A DNA stretch of 64,000 nt from Conchocele bisecta. Lineage: Eukaryota; Mollusca; Bivalvia; Lucinida; Thyasiridae. The translations under genes and the position numbers were made by a program. The stretch spans positions 78,999,488 to 79,063,487 of the forward strand of contig CM055271.1 of the NCBI GenBank assembly GCA_029237695.1. Direction: 5' to 3'. Shown in pieces: positions 33,573-43,539 of the stretch; the stretch's first letter is position 1, and every line of letters begins with the position of its first letter. Under the pieces are notes generated by a model. That model worked only from the letters and a program-made list of their open reading frames with translations, did no database searches and was not told where the DNA came from.

Positions 33573-34117
33573 TTAAATATCTAATTCAATCAATACATTT
33601 ACAATTGAAATGGAAGCTCTACTATATGTTGTAAGTGAAACAAAATTTAATACACTTCCAGAAGCAAGCTCGATTGGAGTTTTAAATATTGTATATGCTG
33701 AACGTTGCCCTTTATGTTTTGTTAAAGTTCCATTCACATTTGGAGTGCTATTAATACTAATCCCAATTTTAACTTCATCGGTTGCAAATCCATCTCTGTG
33801 ACACTGCATAAACCCATTCGTAAAACCCTTCCACTGCACATCATAGTATAACCACAGTTTTCATGCGCTGAACCAGAAACACTATTTCCAAATGCAAATT
33901 CATAAGAGCCATCACGTAATGGCCCAGATTCTTCTGCACATACAGTTATTATAGGTTTACCTTGCTTAAGGTCATGTATTGTTTGTTTTAGGTTTGGGAC
34001 ATACATTTTATCTTTTACAAGAGTAGCAAACTCATTCATTTTCTTTTTAATCAACTCATCGCCTGTATCACTATATGATTTCGTTGAGTGATAGTTTGTA
34101 TCTCCATATATAGACAT
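33573..34117 (-). pseudogene. Small beta-rich Polinton protein, one frameshift
   Basis: About 180 codons. The N terminus is polar and helical (DELIKKKMNEFATLVKDKMY). Then comes ITVCAEESGPLRDGSYEFAF and a run of alternating beta-strand-like segments ending VLNFVSLTTYSRASISIVNV + LIELDI. The frame shifts near 33820. The helix-then-beta-sandwich outline fits a spike, fibre or other virion surface protein, but this is inference from pattern only. It lies directly downstream of the probable penton gene in the same orientation, 13 bp apart, suggesting co-transcription. Confidence 0.55.
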
Positions 34118-34130
34118 TTTACTTTATTGT

Positions 34131-34791
34131 TTATCTTATTTCAAATACAATAAAAATTGGCAGTCCGTGATTATTTAATAAATTATTACTATTGTCTCTG
34201 ACTTCAATTCCCAACTCGTCTATGATACCACTTTGTAATTTTCTATATTCCGGAGATTGAAATGATATTGTATCCGATTCCCCAAACGTAGTTTTGCTGA
34301 TGGGTACAGTACAAATAATGTTACTTATATTTCCATCTAATAGATTGTGAGATGAACTGACTTGATTCAGATAAATATAAACAGATTTGGTAGCAAAATC
34401 AACTGGATTGACGCTTGTATAAGTACCACTATCCAACTGTGGATATATGTCAAAACCTAGTAATTTAAGTATATTTTCAGGAATATTAACCTCGTGTCCG
34501 GTTGTAACTGTAAAAGTACATTTTCCCATTAGATTTATTTACACTAAGTGACAAAGCGGCATTACTTAATAAATTACTTAATCTATCAAATGAATATAAT
34601 CCAGCGGGAATTGTCACTGCAGTTGGTTTAGCTCTAACAGTAGACCACTCGTATGTTTCATCCTGCAAAATATTGTACCAACCAACCCAGTATGTAAGAC
34701 TTTTCAAACCAACTTCTCGCTTAGAATCTGTATTATTAATATATTCTTGTAATGGAATTGGTTTTGTAATGTCAGTTAAAGTTATATACAT
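34131..34791 (-). pseudogene. Probable penton (minor capsid) protein, one frameshift
   Basis: Starts MYITLTDITKPIPLQEYINN and continues KREVGLKSLTYWVGWYNI, then a helical GLYSFDRLSNLLSNA stretch. After a frame change near 34525 come a beta-rich region and an ending PEYRKLQSGIIDELGIEV..DN.NN. That start (M.ITLTD), the ..EVGL.S block and a P.Y+.L..G.....L...+.D..N C terminus are features of Polinton and adintovirus-type single-jelly-roll penton proteins (recalled). Predicted to sit at capsid vertices with the major capsid protein encoded at 37.4 kb. Start codon at 34791 faces the divergent gene at 34838 across an AT-only spacer. Confidence 0.6.
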
Positions 34792-34837
34792 TTTTTTTTA
34801 TATATATATATATTTATATATTAAAAAAAAAACAACA
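34792..34837. promoter_or_regulatory. AT-rich divergent spacer
   Basis: 46 bp of TATATATA and A-tract between the penton start and the start at 34838; a bidirectional promoter is inferred from position. Confidence 0.4.
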
Positions 34838-36018
34838 ATGGTATTCAAATTTAATAAAGATGCAAACTACAATGTCAACCATATATACGCTTTGAAAACG
34901 GTTCCAATGTTATACAATGTTGATGTTTATGTTACAAAAGATAAAAGTTTCAAAGCTACATATTCCAACGCATTAGCGGGGTATCCAAACCCCTCAATAA
35001 CTGGTAATGTCTCAAACAACAACAAAGCATATAACAATTGGTTGAATAATCAAATGGGGTGGTATCAGAATCAATTTAACTTTGCAATATGGTGTGCTAC
35101 TTGTGGGTGCGGTGTTTCATATAACCAGCATTTAACAATTACAAATGATCCGTTTTTGAGATCCTTATATGAATTTCATATATGTATCAAACACTTCGAA
35201 TCTTAGCTCAAATGAAAGTTCCTCTACCAGATGATCACAGCTATTGTTGGTATGATAATAATTTTGACCTTTCAGCTTATCATAGAATATGCACTGAATT
35301 TGGTATTAATCCAAATAAGGATTTCAGACAAAAAATAGACCATGGGAATCATAATCTTGGCGGTTTTACAATGTTTATGAGACCTTCAGGGGGTTATAGA
35401 TTGAGCCATGGAGGTAGGGTATCACCATTTTTTGATGTACACGATTCTTTTACCCATCACGTCGATATTACTAATGCTTGGACTAGTTTTGTTCTAGATA
35501 ATTCAATTGGTTTCACTCAAGCTGGAGTTGAACGATTAAATGATAGTATTATAGTTTATGTGTGGTCAATTCTTGGAGCTCAATCTCAAACAAGAACTTC
35601 CATTATTGGTACTGGGACTGCATTTGATGCGCAAAAACAATATTTAGCCAATGTTAATGATGCAATTAATAGAGCTGTAGACTTACCCACAATAATTTCA
35701 AACTATCAAAATGTACTAAAATATGCAAGGTCAAAAGTTGATTTTGTATATGGAATTGGTTTGTATATGGCCCCAAGCAACATGGATTTGCAGATAGGAA
35801 GTATTCAAAATTACAATAATTTAATTGTAATTGCAAGTGGTGATCAAACTGTTGGGTTTAATGGTGATGTAAATAGTTTACCAGTTCCACCGCCTGTACA
35901 AACACCAGAAAAAAGTATTGTTAAACCTTTGGATGTTAAACCTTTGAGTGTTCCTCCTACAGTTTTTAAAACTAACACAGTCACAATACCTGAAAAAAAT
36001 AGAAGCAGTCAAACATGA
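34838..36018 (+). pseudogene. Unrecognised ~390-residue Polinton protein, one frameshift
   Basis: The start at 34838 follows an A-rich leader (AAAAACAACAATG). Frame 1 ends near 35190 at a TATATATG stretch, and the second frame continues to 36018. Features: MGWYQNQFNFAIWCATCGCG, an aromatic His-rich central part (LPDDHSYCWYDNNFDLSAYH), WTSFVLDNSIGFTQAGVERL, then a helical conserved-looking IIVYVWSILGAQSQTRTSII, RSKVDFVYGIGLYMAPSNMD, and a Pro/Val-rich tail (PVPPPVQTPEKS). No nuclease, kinase or protease signature seen. I believe similar proteins occur in other marine invertebrate Polintons but do not know a function. The Pro-rich tail and location among capsid genes suggest a structural or host-interaction role. 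Confidence 0.6.
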
Positions 36019-36101
36019 CAATTACTAAAACTGCACTAGTCACTGGTAGTATTGCAGTTGGGTTAGGACTACTATTATTTTACTTTCGAGACAAAATATA
36101 A
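36015..36101 (+). CDS. 28-residue single-pass membrane peptide
   Basis: Starts with the ATG of an ATGA overlap with the stop of the preceding gene. The product is MTITKTALVTGSIAVGLGLL + LFYFRDKI: a short N terminus, one hydrophobic helix of about 18 residues, and a charged C terminus. The arrangement suggests translation coupled to, or a readthrough product of, the upstream gene. It overlaps the end of the convergent membrane protein gene by 22 bp. Similar tiny TM peptides exist in viruses, but none is recognised here. Confidence 0.5.
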   Translation: MTITKTALVTGSIAVGLGLLLFYFRDKI

Positions 36102-37339
36102 TCCTTAGCGGCCATATAAAGAAGCCCAGCAACTGTAATAATCAAAACCCATAAATTATTGGCTAGCCATCCAACAGCCTTTCCTGCTGCATTCAACACC
36201 CAAGCTACTATAGAACCGATTATCCCTGGTAATGCATCCACTGCCTTCCCTGCTAGCATACCCAGTAATGAACTCAGATGTTGTAATTGTTTCTTTATCC
36301 ATTCTTTAGCTCCACCTTTTCCTGGTGGCTTGAGAGCGGCTGCACCACCACTTGCACCTCCAGTAATACTTAAAATTAAAGTAGAGATTATAAACCCTAT
36401 AGCTGTCAAAACAGAAACAATAGTTACCCCCTGTTCTTTGAAGAGGGTTTTGAGTCTTTCTCTTAAAGTAGTATCTTTGTGTAATATTCTATCAAGGGTC
36501 TCTTTTATTCTGGATACTTGAGTTCTTAAATTTTCTCTATCAACTGAAATCGCCTCAAGACGTGCTTCACGCTCAGATACAATAGCAGCAATTTCTTTTT
36601 CGACACGGTCTGCATCTGGACTGTCTGAATCAAATGTAGTTACAGCTGCCAGCTTTAGCACTGCAGCATCTTTATTTTTATCCAATTCATTTAACTTGGC
36701 AAGGTTGTTGGTTAGTGAGCCCTCTTGATTGTTGCAGTGCTTTGTTTAAGGCTTTAAGTTCTCTTAATGGCAAAGTTTCAAAATCATGTGTAATTGTAGT
36801 TGATGTTTCTTTTGATAGTGTATCAATGAGTTCTTTTACATGTGTTTCTGTTTCATCAACTTTACTTGGTAATTCAGACATTTCTATGTTTTCAAGATCT
36901 GGCAATTCGTTTTCTATAGTTTGTATTTTATTAACAGCTTCTGGAGCAAAGTGGACCTCTTGTAGGTTCAATAACCGTTTTAATTCAGCTGTTCCTTTGC
37001 CCTTAAAAGTTCTTATTAATTTATTAGGGTCCCCATTTTTACTAATGCGGTGATCCTTCCAGAACAGTGTTTTGTTTTCTGTGTGTAGGTCTGGAATTAG
37101 TAACTGAAACTCCTGATCTGTTACGTAAACTCTTTTGGAATAGAGTTTTAAAAAAAAAAAGCTCTAAAGTTTTTACTCGTAGAGGACGATCATTCTCTGG
37201 AGTTAGTTTTTCCGTTTGTAAATCAGGTAATGTCATTGGAACATCGGGGGGTTATCAGTTGTTTGTTTCTTCATCACCATCAGGGTCATACGTCTCATTA
37301 ATCATAATGCATAAAATCTCCTTCTCCACCTTCAGCCAT
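36080..37339 (-). pseudogene. Coiled-coil and membrane-segment Polinton protein, several frameshifts
   Basis: Start MAEGGEGDFMHYD at 37339, then an acidic region. Frame changes lie near 37.29, 37.24, 37.05 (close to a long A tract at 37.15 kb) and 36.70 kb. Recognisable parts: DRPLRVKTLELFF, HFAPEAVNKIQTIENELPDL, TLPLRELKALNKALQQS, a long coiled coil (EKEIAAIVSEREARLEAISV), then a hydrophobic helix VSVLTAIGFIISTLILSITG. The C terminus is a glycine/alanine-rich membrane-active region ending NLWVLIITVAGLLYMA. Polintons commonly encode one such long helical protein with paired C-terminal hydrophobic segments (recalled); its virion role is not established. Confidence 0.6.
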
Positions 37340-37392
37340 TATTTATTATTTATTTTAAAGTATGTAATTTATAAATAAAATTAAAAAGAATA

Positions 37393-38684
37393 ATGACAAC
37401 ATACGGAAGAAAACTTAATCCCTACAGACATTTAAGAGAGCCTCTCGGTGTAAAAGGAATTAGACAATCAGTTACAATAACAAATAATCCATCTACAATT
37501 GATCAAAACCAACAGCTTTTAGTGCGATTCCCAAATTTAGGTCCAAATGATTTAATCGTACCTGGAACAGTTCGTTTAGCTTTTACAATTGCATTAACCT
37601 CCACTGATGACAATCGGAGAGTGGTTCAAAATCTTGGCCGTGCAATCGTTAAGAAAACAACTATTAAAATATCTGGTAATGACATTTTATCAATCGATTA
37701 TTCAGATGTGTATTACATCTATTTTGACCTATGGAAAACATCTTCAGAGCGAAATAATATGGTTTATCAAGGTATAGATACTAGTGCAGGTTCAAATGTA
37801 ACAAAATTAAGAACTGGAGCAGCAAATGCTAGTTCTGGAAACGCTGAAGATAAAGCTATCGCAGATACATTTGGTAATCGATTTTATATACCATTAGATT
37901 TTGAACTTCTTGAAGCCCATATGCCTTATTATCAATCTGGTTTGGGTGATAGACTCGAATATGAACTTACATTTAATGATTATTCAAGGGTAATAATAGC
38001 CACAGGTGATTTAGCTGCTAATTATGAAATTAATAATATAAGTTTAGAATTTGATATGGTCACAGAGCCTAATTTAGCGACAATGGTAAAAAAACCAAAT
38101 ATATGGGACAAATGTCAATACTATATGATAGAATTCTTCGTCACCGAAAGATAACGAAAAATAAAAGTTATTCTATATGGAATATAAATTTGAATACCCC
38201 TGCTAGGTCCATGAAGGGAATTGTAATGGTATTTGAAGAACAATCATCACCTTTTGCAAGAGAAAGTGAAACATTCTATAATCCAAAAATAAATAATGTT
38301 GAAGTAACAATTGAGGGTATACCTAATCAACTATACAGTCGAGGGATGAAAGCATATAATATGTGGGATGAAATGCGCAAACACTTTGCCGGCGGAGATA
38401 TTAATGATCCGATAGTGAATGTTGTCAGTAAAGAATTTCATGTGGCCAGTGTGACAATTGGCAAATATCTTACAAAACAATATGCACTCTGGCTTGACTT
38501 AAGAACAACAGATGATACTAGTTTACATGGGAATGGACGGAGAATAGAAAATGCGAGTGAAGGTATTACAATTCAGATTACTAATGAAGCTGAAGCTGCA
38601 GGTGTAATAAATATATATTTATTTATAATTCAAGATGCCCAACTAAATATAGAAAATGGAAGATTTGTATCGGTGTTATATTGA
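37393..38684 (+). pseudogene. MCP: Major capsid protein (double jelly-roll), one frameshift
   Basis: Forms the hexon-like capsid shell. About 430 codons, the usual Polinton MCP length. N terminus MTTYGRKLNPYRHLREPLGV, then IVPGTVRLAFTIALTST, RAIVKKTTIKISGNDILSID, FYIPLDFELLEAHMPYY and YELTFNDYSRVI, all in the order known from Polinton MCPs. The second jelly roll follows a frame change near 38150: FYNPKINNVEVTIEGIPNQL + YSRGMK, then DLRTTDDTSLHGNGR and a hydrophobic strand INIYLFIIQDAQLNIENG. Only one break, so the gene is close to intact. It overlaps the ATPase start by 29 nt, supporting a late-gene operon-like cluster. Confidence 0.88.
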
Positions 38685-39328
38685 TTTACCAAAGTATGCA
38701 CATGGTGCAATTGTTTGTGGTCAAACAGGATGTGGGAAAACAGAATTTGTTTTAGACTTATTAGAGCTTTCACAACAACAAGGAGGTTATGCTGGGGTGT
38801 TTAATATATAGTTATACTTTGTCCAACTATAGCATGGAACAAGGCTTAAAAATAAAACAGAAGTTGGAATAAGGGATGTACGTCGACCAATCGATAAAAA
38901 AATAACGATTGTTAATCCAGTTGGTAATAATGGCAAAGAGAAGCTGCAAGATCTGTTAAGATTATTTTTTAATAAATATGCTGGAAGCCCAACATTATAT
39001 ATCATTGATGACTGTTCAGCTACAAAGCAATTAACAAAGAAAAAGGATATGTTGTCACAGCTCGCATTCTCTGGACGACATGCAGAGCAAAGTGTTTGGG
39101 TTATATCACAGAGATATAATTCTTAGTATAAAAGACTTAAGAGAACAGTACAAAATGGTTGTTTGTATGTTTTATACGAAAGACAGAGATAGTTTTGAGG
39201 ACTGTTTGAGAGAAAATGATGTTATTTCGACACTAGATGGAAAGAAACAAAATAAGAAAAGAGTTATCGAAAACAACATTCTAATGTTGCTTATTAGAAC
39301 TGATCAACCTAACTGGTTAGTTGCTTAA
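38656..39328 (+). pseudogene. ATP: FtsK/HerA-type packaging ATPase, frameshifted
   Basis: Pumps the genome into capsids in related viruses. Starts within the MCP gene (MEDLYRCYIDLPKYAHGAIV). Walker A is CGQTGCGKTEF; Walker B is PTLYIIDDCSA; the downstream sensor/arginine region is HAEQSVWVISQRYNS. The tail continues LREQYKMVVCMFYTKDRDSF to QPNWLVA. Frame changes lie near 38.81 kb (just after the Walker A helix) and near 39.12 kb. The length of about 220 codons is typical. All nucleotide-binding residues are retained. Confidence 0.88.
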
Positions 39329-39625
39329 AGTAATGCTTAGTATTACTTAGTATTACTTAATATTTCTTATTTTGCTTATTTTACTGGATTTTAACTTGAT
39401 TTAACTTGATTTAGCTAAGCAGTTCATAGATAACAATGTTAAGAATTGTTCAGCAAATATGTATTGCTTAACATTGTTGAGTTGTTCTAAGCAAATTTAA
39501 CTTAAAATAATAGTATGAATATATGTTTTGAGATATTGATATTCATACAATTCTTGATTATTATATTTGGATCGGGTTGGGTTTATTTTAAATTTTAAAA
39601 TAAAATATATATTGCAAAATAAAAA
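39329..39625. other. AT-rich intergenic region with short TAGTATTACTTA repeats
   Basis: TAATGCTTAGTATTACTTAG repeated with variation, then AATTGTTCAGCAAATATGTA and AACTTAAAATAATAG. No frame of note. A promoter for the downstream small genes may lie at the TAAAATATATATTGC stretch. Confidence 0.5.
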
Positions 39626-40100
39626 ATGAATTGTGAGGAACTTATAGAACAACTAAGTGATGATTAATGTATCCAATGATAATGCTGTAGGCGGAAAGTA
39701 AATAATGTTCACTTAAAACAACGGTTATCTTCGATTATTTCAGGTCGGAAATCTGTTCAATATTTGGGTAAAGATATAACTATTTCACAACTAGAAGAGT
39801 TGTCAAATGAACACATATTAAAATTGTATAACAGATATGAAAGTAGATTGGGTGCTTCAATGACGAAAACTCTTGGTAATACTATTTTGAATATGTATGC
39901 TCTAGCTGTAGGTAATATCTTGCCTATACCAGCAGGAAATCATGATAAACTCGTAGCTGATTTAGAAGGAGATCCATTTGTTGACCATGCATTGACTAGT
40001 ACTTGTTGTGAGTTGTATTTTAGGTTTGGAGCATTTCTGGCACCTATTACTGCAGCAATAACAACATTTAAATATTGTCAATTTAAAGATATAAATGATA
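39626..40100 (+). pseudogene. Small helical Polinton protein of unknown function, frameshifted and fused downstream
   Basis: Start MNCEELIEQLSDD at 39626, broken after 13 codons, then continuing in another frame with KDITISQLEELSNEHILKLY and GNTILNMYALAVGNILPIPA, a DPFVDHAL block and a hydrophobic end FGAFLAPITAAITTF. Proteins with a short helical N terminus, a KL...DL..DPFV...L stretch and a C-terminal hydrophobic helix are common in Polintons (recalled). A duplication has removed the natural stop, so the frame runs on into the next gene as far as 40444. Confidence 0.55.
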
Positions 40101-40650
40101 TAAAAATAAAAATAATGAAAACGGAGAACGTACAACAGATTCCTGAACGAAAAGAGGAGATTAAACAAGAAAGTCTAGTAGATGAGGAAGAAGTAGATAT
40201 ACCACCTGAAGAACTAATTATAAAATATTTTACAGCGGCAATGAATTTAGTTGGTGGGATTGTGTTTAGCATATATATTTTTGGAGAATTTCTGGCACCT
40301 ATTACTGCAGCGATAACAACATTTAAATATTGTCAATTTAAAATAAAAATAAATGATATAAATAAAAATAATGGAAACGGAGAAACATACAACAGATTCC
40401 TGATGAAGAAATTCCAGAACGAAAAGAAGAGATTAAACAAGTAACAGCAAAGAACCCAAAGAGGGTTGAAGCTGGTAAAAAGGGTGCTGCTGCTAGAAAA
40501 GCCAAACAAGAAAGTCTATTACATATGGTACATAAGAAAAAAGTAGATATACAACCTGAAGAACCAGTTATATGAAAGTCTATAAAACCTCGAATATAAT
40601 ATATTTTGTAGTGGCAGTGAGTTTAGTTGGTGGGTTTGTGTTTGGCTATA
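40026..40650 (+). repeat. Direct duplication of a ~255-bp Polinton segment
   Basis: CTGGCACCTATTACTGCAGC and ACAACATTTAAATATTGTCA recur 255 bp apart (40036 and 40291), followed in both by GAACGAAAAGA.GAGATTAAA. The GTTGGTGGG.TTGTGTTT block recurs at 40250 and 40628. The second copy has an extra 65-bp basic-coding segment. Confidence 0.85.
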
Positions 40651-40730
40651 AATTGTTAAATCGAAATAAAATTGAAACAAAAGAACCTGAAATGCCTAGT
40701 GTAAAACACAATCCTCATCTTATGGAGTAA
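40371..40730 (+). pseudogene. Basic N-terminus plus membrane-helix Polinton protein, frameshifted
   Basis: In the second duplicate copy. An acidic start (PDEEIPERKEEIKQ) precedes a strongly basic AKNPKRVEAGKKGAAARKAK, then a stop at about 40573. In another frame, a hydrophobic helix VVAVSLVGGFVFGYKLL and a polar tail PSVKHNPHLME follow. Short Polinton proteins with a NPKRVEAGK..A motif and a single helix are familiar (recalled), perhaps DNA-condensing and membrane-associated, but this is unproven. The first duplicate (about 40117-40270) retains the acidic and helical parts but lacks the basic motif. Confidence 0.55.
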
Positions 40731-40778
40731 ACAATTAATTAAATTAATTAAATTTATTATTAAGTAAAATAAAAAAAG

Positions 40779-41015
40779 ATGACGGCAATTAATACAGATG
40801 GAAAGATAATAGGAAATCTTGCATATCATGCTGCTGTAATAACGGCGCTTGAAATCGGATATGCGCAGATAATGAATAAAATTATAAGACAGGCGGTGCC
40901 AAAACTGCAACTTGATGGTTATAATATGGCTATGTTAATGTTGGATACTGGACTTGCTATTGCCACGAGAGATATGCTTGTTAAACAAGGTATAATTCCT
41001 GATAATAGTTTTTAA
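40779..41015 (+). CDS. 78-residue hydrophobic Polinton protein
   Basis: Intact. IIGNLAYHAAVITALEIGYA forms one membrane helix, then PKLQLDGYNMAMLMLDTGLA + IATRDMLVKQGIIPDN. The GNLAYH...........Y and AMATRDMLVKQGIIP-type ending is a recurrent Polinton small protein (recalled). Function unknown; probably virion membrane or assembly related. The leader is A-rich (AATAAAAAAAGATG). It is 23 bp from the following gene and likely in the same transcript. Confidence 0.7.
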   Translation: MTAINTDGKIIGNLAYHAAVITALEIGYAQIMNKIIRQAVPKLQLDGYNMAMLMLDTGLAIATRDMLVKQGIIPDNSF

Positions 41016-41038
41016 TAATTAAAATTATTATAAACAAA

Positions 41039-41473
41039 ATGTCTGGAATAGCTATGATGGTTGGCGGTGCTTTGGTTAACGCATTGGCGTTTACAGGGAG
41101 TAATTTCTTATTCAGTTCATTGGGGAATAATTCTGCGATTGAAGAACGCAAAAGGCATGATAATGCCGTAGAGCAATTACAAAAGGCACAGGCACAGTGG
41201 GCAGAAAAAAGAACAGAGAGATTAGACTGGATTAATAGTGAAATTAGAAAGCAGAACCACGCTGCTAAGACTTTTGAGGATGTAGATGAAGCTATTAGGG
41301 AGTATAATGCTGTTACAGCACCGGTGACAGGTGCGCAACAATTACAGTCGTTCGGAGGAGAGCCGGTATTGAGTGATTATTATACACCTTCACAGAGTCA
41401 AAAGGATAGAGAAATTATATTTATAGTGGGCGGAATGGTTGTGGTAGGGATTGTGGCATATAGATTTGTATAA
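41039..41473 (+). CDS. 144-residue protein with two terminal membrane helices and a charged middle
   Basis: Intact. MSGIAMMVGGALVNALAFTG forms an N-terminal helix, then a charged coiled stretch IEERKRHDNAVEQLQKAQAQ + WAEKRTERLDWINSEIRKQN, FEDVDEAIREYNAV, a PVLSDYYTPSQSQKDREI linker and a C-terminal helix FIVGGMVVVGIVAYRF. The VGGA.VNALAFTGSN.LFS...ERKRHD..VEQLQ.A architecture is a widespread Polinton protein (recalled) without known function. Last gene before the right end. Confidence 0.75.
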   Translation: MSGIAMMVGGALVNALAFTGSNFLFSSLGNNSAIEERKRHDNAVEQLQKAQAQWAEKRTERLDWINSEIRKQNHAAKTFEDVDEAIREYNAVTAPVTGAQQLQSFGGEPVLSDYYTPSQSQKDREIIFIVGGMVVVGIVAYRFV

Positions 41474-42645
41474 TAATAGTTTAAATCAAAGAAAATGGTC
41501 CTTGGGTGAAGCCAATGTAGGTGCTTACAAACACCCATAGTTTGATACTTATAACAATTATACATTTTATTATTTTTTAATTTTTTTTACTACCGATGTA
41601 CAATGTTTTTGAAACATAATAATGTATGGTTTGCAAGCAACGATAATCGTGTTTAATAACATTCATTTGTTCTGTTCGAGTTATCTGCCAGCCGGTAGAC
41701 GGGTGGCTCTGACATCACTGATGTATGTGTCCGCTGATTAAAATTATCTGTTCAGACACCGTATTGAAAAAAGCCTGTATATGTATATTAGTATGCCGCC
41801 TTCTCTACCTTTGGGATGCCCCTTGTACATGTTGCGCAATCTATCAAACACATGCTGACAGATATACATTCTTCGTTCTCCCTAGAGAGAACGAGGAATG
41901 TGGGGGCTCCCATGGGGGCTGTCAGAAAACTCTGATTTTGTAGGTTTTGGTACGGCATTCACATCTCATGGATGCAACTGGGCTCGGCTGGTGCCAATTT
42001 TCCATCTGGGGTGTATGTGCATTAGATCACAGACACTATGGGCTTTGCTTCCCTGTTATTGTTAGTGCCTGTTTTTTCATGAACATAATTTGCTGGCCAT
42101 GTGTATATAACGCACCTGATTGTTTTATCAGTAATGAATCAGGAGATAATAAAATTGTGAAATCACGAGATAGCAAACTCCGATGATGATGTTACCCCAA
42201 ATGGAGAAACTCCTTAATTAAAGAAACTGAACCGATCATATTAATTATATTGCTGTAAATAGTCAATTAGAAGTTTCAACGAAAAGTGGCTTAATTTAGA
42301 GAATAAAAATAAGCGCAGGGATCCTTAAAAACCAACAACAACAACTTTTTAAAGTTATCACAAGTCCGTATAGGATGATATGACTTTGTACTTTTGGTTT
42401 ATGTTTACAAACACTGTGTTCTTTATCTCCACGAGATAACACAAGCGTTTGATCCATAAAGTGACACGCGTGTCAATTCAAGGATTAGACGCTTCATGTT
42501 ATATTTTGCTAAATATTTACAATTGTGTGTACCTGTACCATTTTTTGGTACACACTTTTGTTCAAAAAATGTACACACTTTTGTACAAACTTTGGTACAA
42601 AAAATTGTACTTTATTGTGTGCATATATTTTGCTGAATATTATGG
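41474..42645. other. Polinton right-end region without a recognised gene
   Basis: Contains frames of 72 and 79 codons (41725-41943, 41947-42186) with no known motif in a segment visibly richer in G/C than the Polinton genes, and a TGTACACACTTTTGT-type short repeat at 42520-42600. No protease, helicase or nuclease signature seen. Confidence 0.5.
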
Positions 42646-42993
42646 TTTTCATACAAAACAACTATATAATTGTGTACAACAAGCATTGTTTTGATAAATT
42701 CCTAATCTCAAGGGCTGAGAAGTTTAAAATTGAGATTATATTGTAAGATGTTCATACAAAAGTACAAAAATACCAAACTATATAGTAGTTTGGTATTTTT
42801 ATATATTTAAACTTCTAACCACAGAGACTGGGAAAGCTAAAACTGAGATTATATTGCAGGAGCCCCATATTCTATATATATGATACTAAAATCAATCTAA
42901 AATGGATGCCACTTAGCTTTCCTTGATTCCTTGATAAAGGCCTTGTGACGTTGGAAGAGTGAATTATTGGTTGCTGAAGTATCGTTCAATATC
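42646..42993. repeat. Polinton right terminal inverted repeat
   Basis: Complement of the left TIR: CAAGCATTGTTTTGATAAAT through the TACCAAACTATATAGTAGTT hairpin to AGCCCCATATTCT at 42873. It then extends outward (GGATGCCACTTAG, CGTTGGAAGAGTG) with lower identity to where a family F MITE starts. Confidence 0.85.
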
Positions 42994-43398
42994 AAGGTGT
43001 ATGATCACGTGGTTACAACAACAACGACAAGTACGTATTCTTTTATTTTGTCCTTTATTATGTAACGGATGATGATGAACTATGGCGCATCAAACGCGTC
43101 TTGTTAAACTGCATTTGGTGGTCTCGGTACTTTGGCTCAAACTTCTGTCGTCTTTGCGAAGAATCGATTTCCGTGTCTTCTGACACGGAAATCGATTCTC
43201 CGCGAAAACGACATATGTATGCGCCGAACTCCTGGGACCACCAAATGCAGTTTAAGACGCGTTTCCTGCGCCATATTTCATTAAAACCCGTTGCCTATTA
43301 AGGAAAATATTACATAATACTTAATTTGGAGTGGGCGCGCTTTCAACACTTTCAACCATTGTTGTTGTTGTTGTAACCACGTGATCATACACCTTGAA
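42994..43398. repeat. Family F MITE inserted at the Polinton edge
   Basis: CAAGGTGTATGATCACGTGG at the left and CCACGTGATCATACACCTTG at the right, flanked by AATAT on both sides. Inner hairpin AATCGATTTCCGTGTCTTCT / inverse. Confidence 0.85.
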
Positions 43399-43539
43399 TA
43401 TGTCAGGGAAGATTGCCTTTGAAGTTCTACGTCACTGTTCAAGACGACGTGGTCAATTTAATCGACAAGGTGTTTGTGTTTTCTTACTTTATACATGTGC
43501 ATGTATATACAAATGTATTTATTTTTACTGTGTACATGT

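Larger units (their letters stand above)
27020..42993. mobile_element. Polinton/Maverick element (degenerate copy) in intron 6 of the host gene
   Basis: The element carries the hallmark Polinton set: protein-primed DNA polymerase B, retroviral-type integrase, FtsK/HerA-type packaging ATPase, double-jelly-roll major capsid protein and a probable penton. Long inverted terminal repeats flank them. A well-matched core TIR runs 27248-27477 and 42646-42873, starting AGAATATGGGGC and ending in its complement. Weaker inverted similarity continues outward to about 27020 and 42993. Core-to-core length is about 15.6 kb, normal for the group. Genes are AT-rich (TATA-like intergenic stretches), unlike the host exons. 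Known biology: these elements copy themselves with their own polymerase, integrate with their integrase, and may form virions. This copy has many frameshifts and two in-frame stops, so autonomous activity is unlikely. Confidence 0.95.

Noticed and set aside
41947..42186. 79-codon frame as the missing Polinton protease
   Set aside because: No His-Glu-Cys catalytic arrangement or other adenoviral protease landmark is visible.
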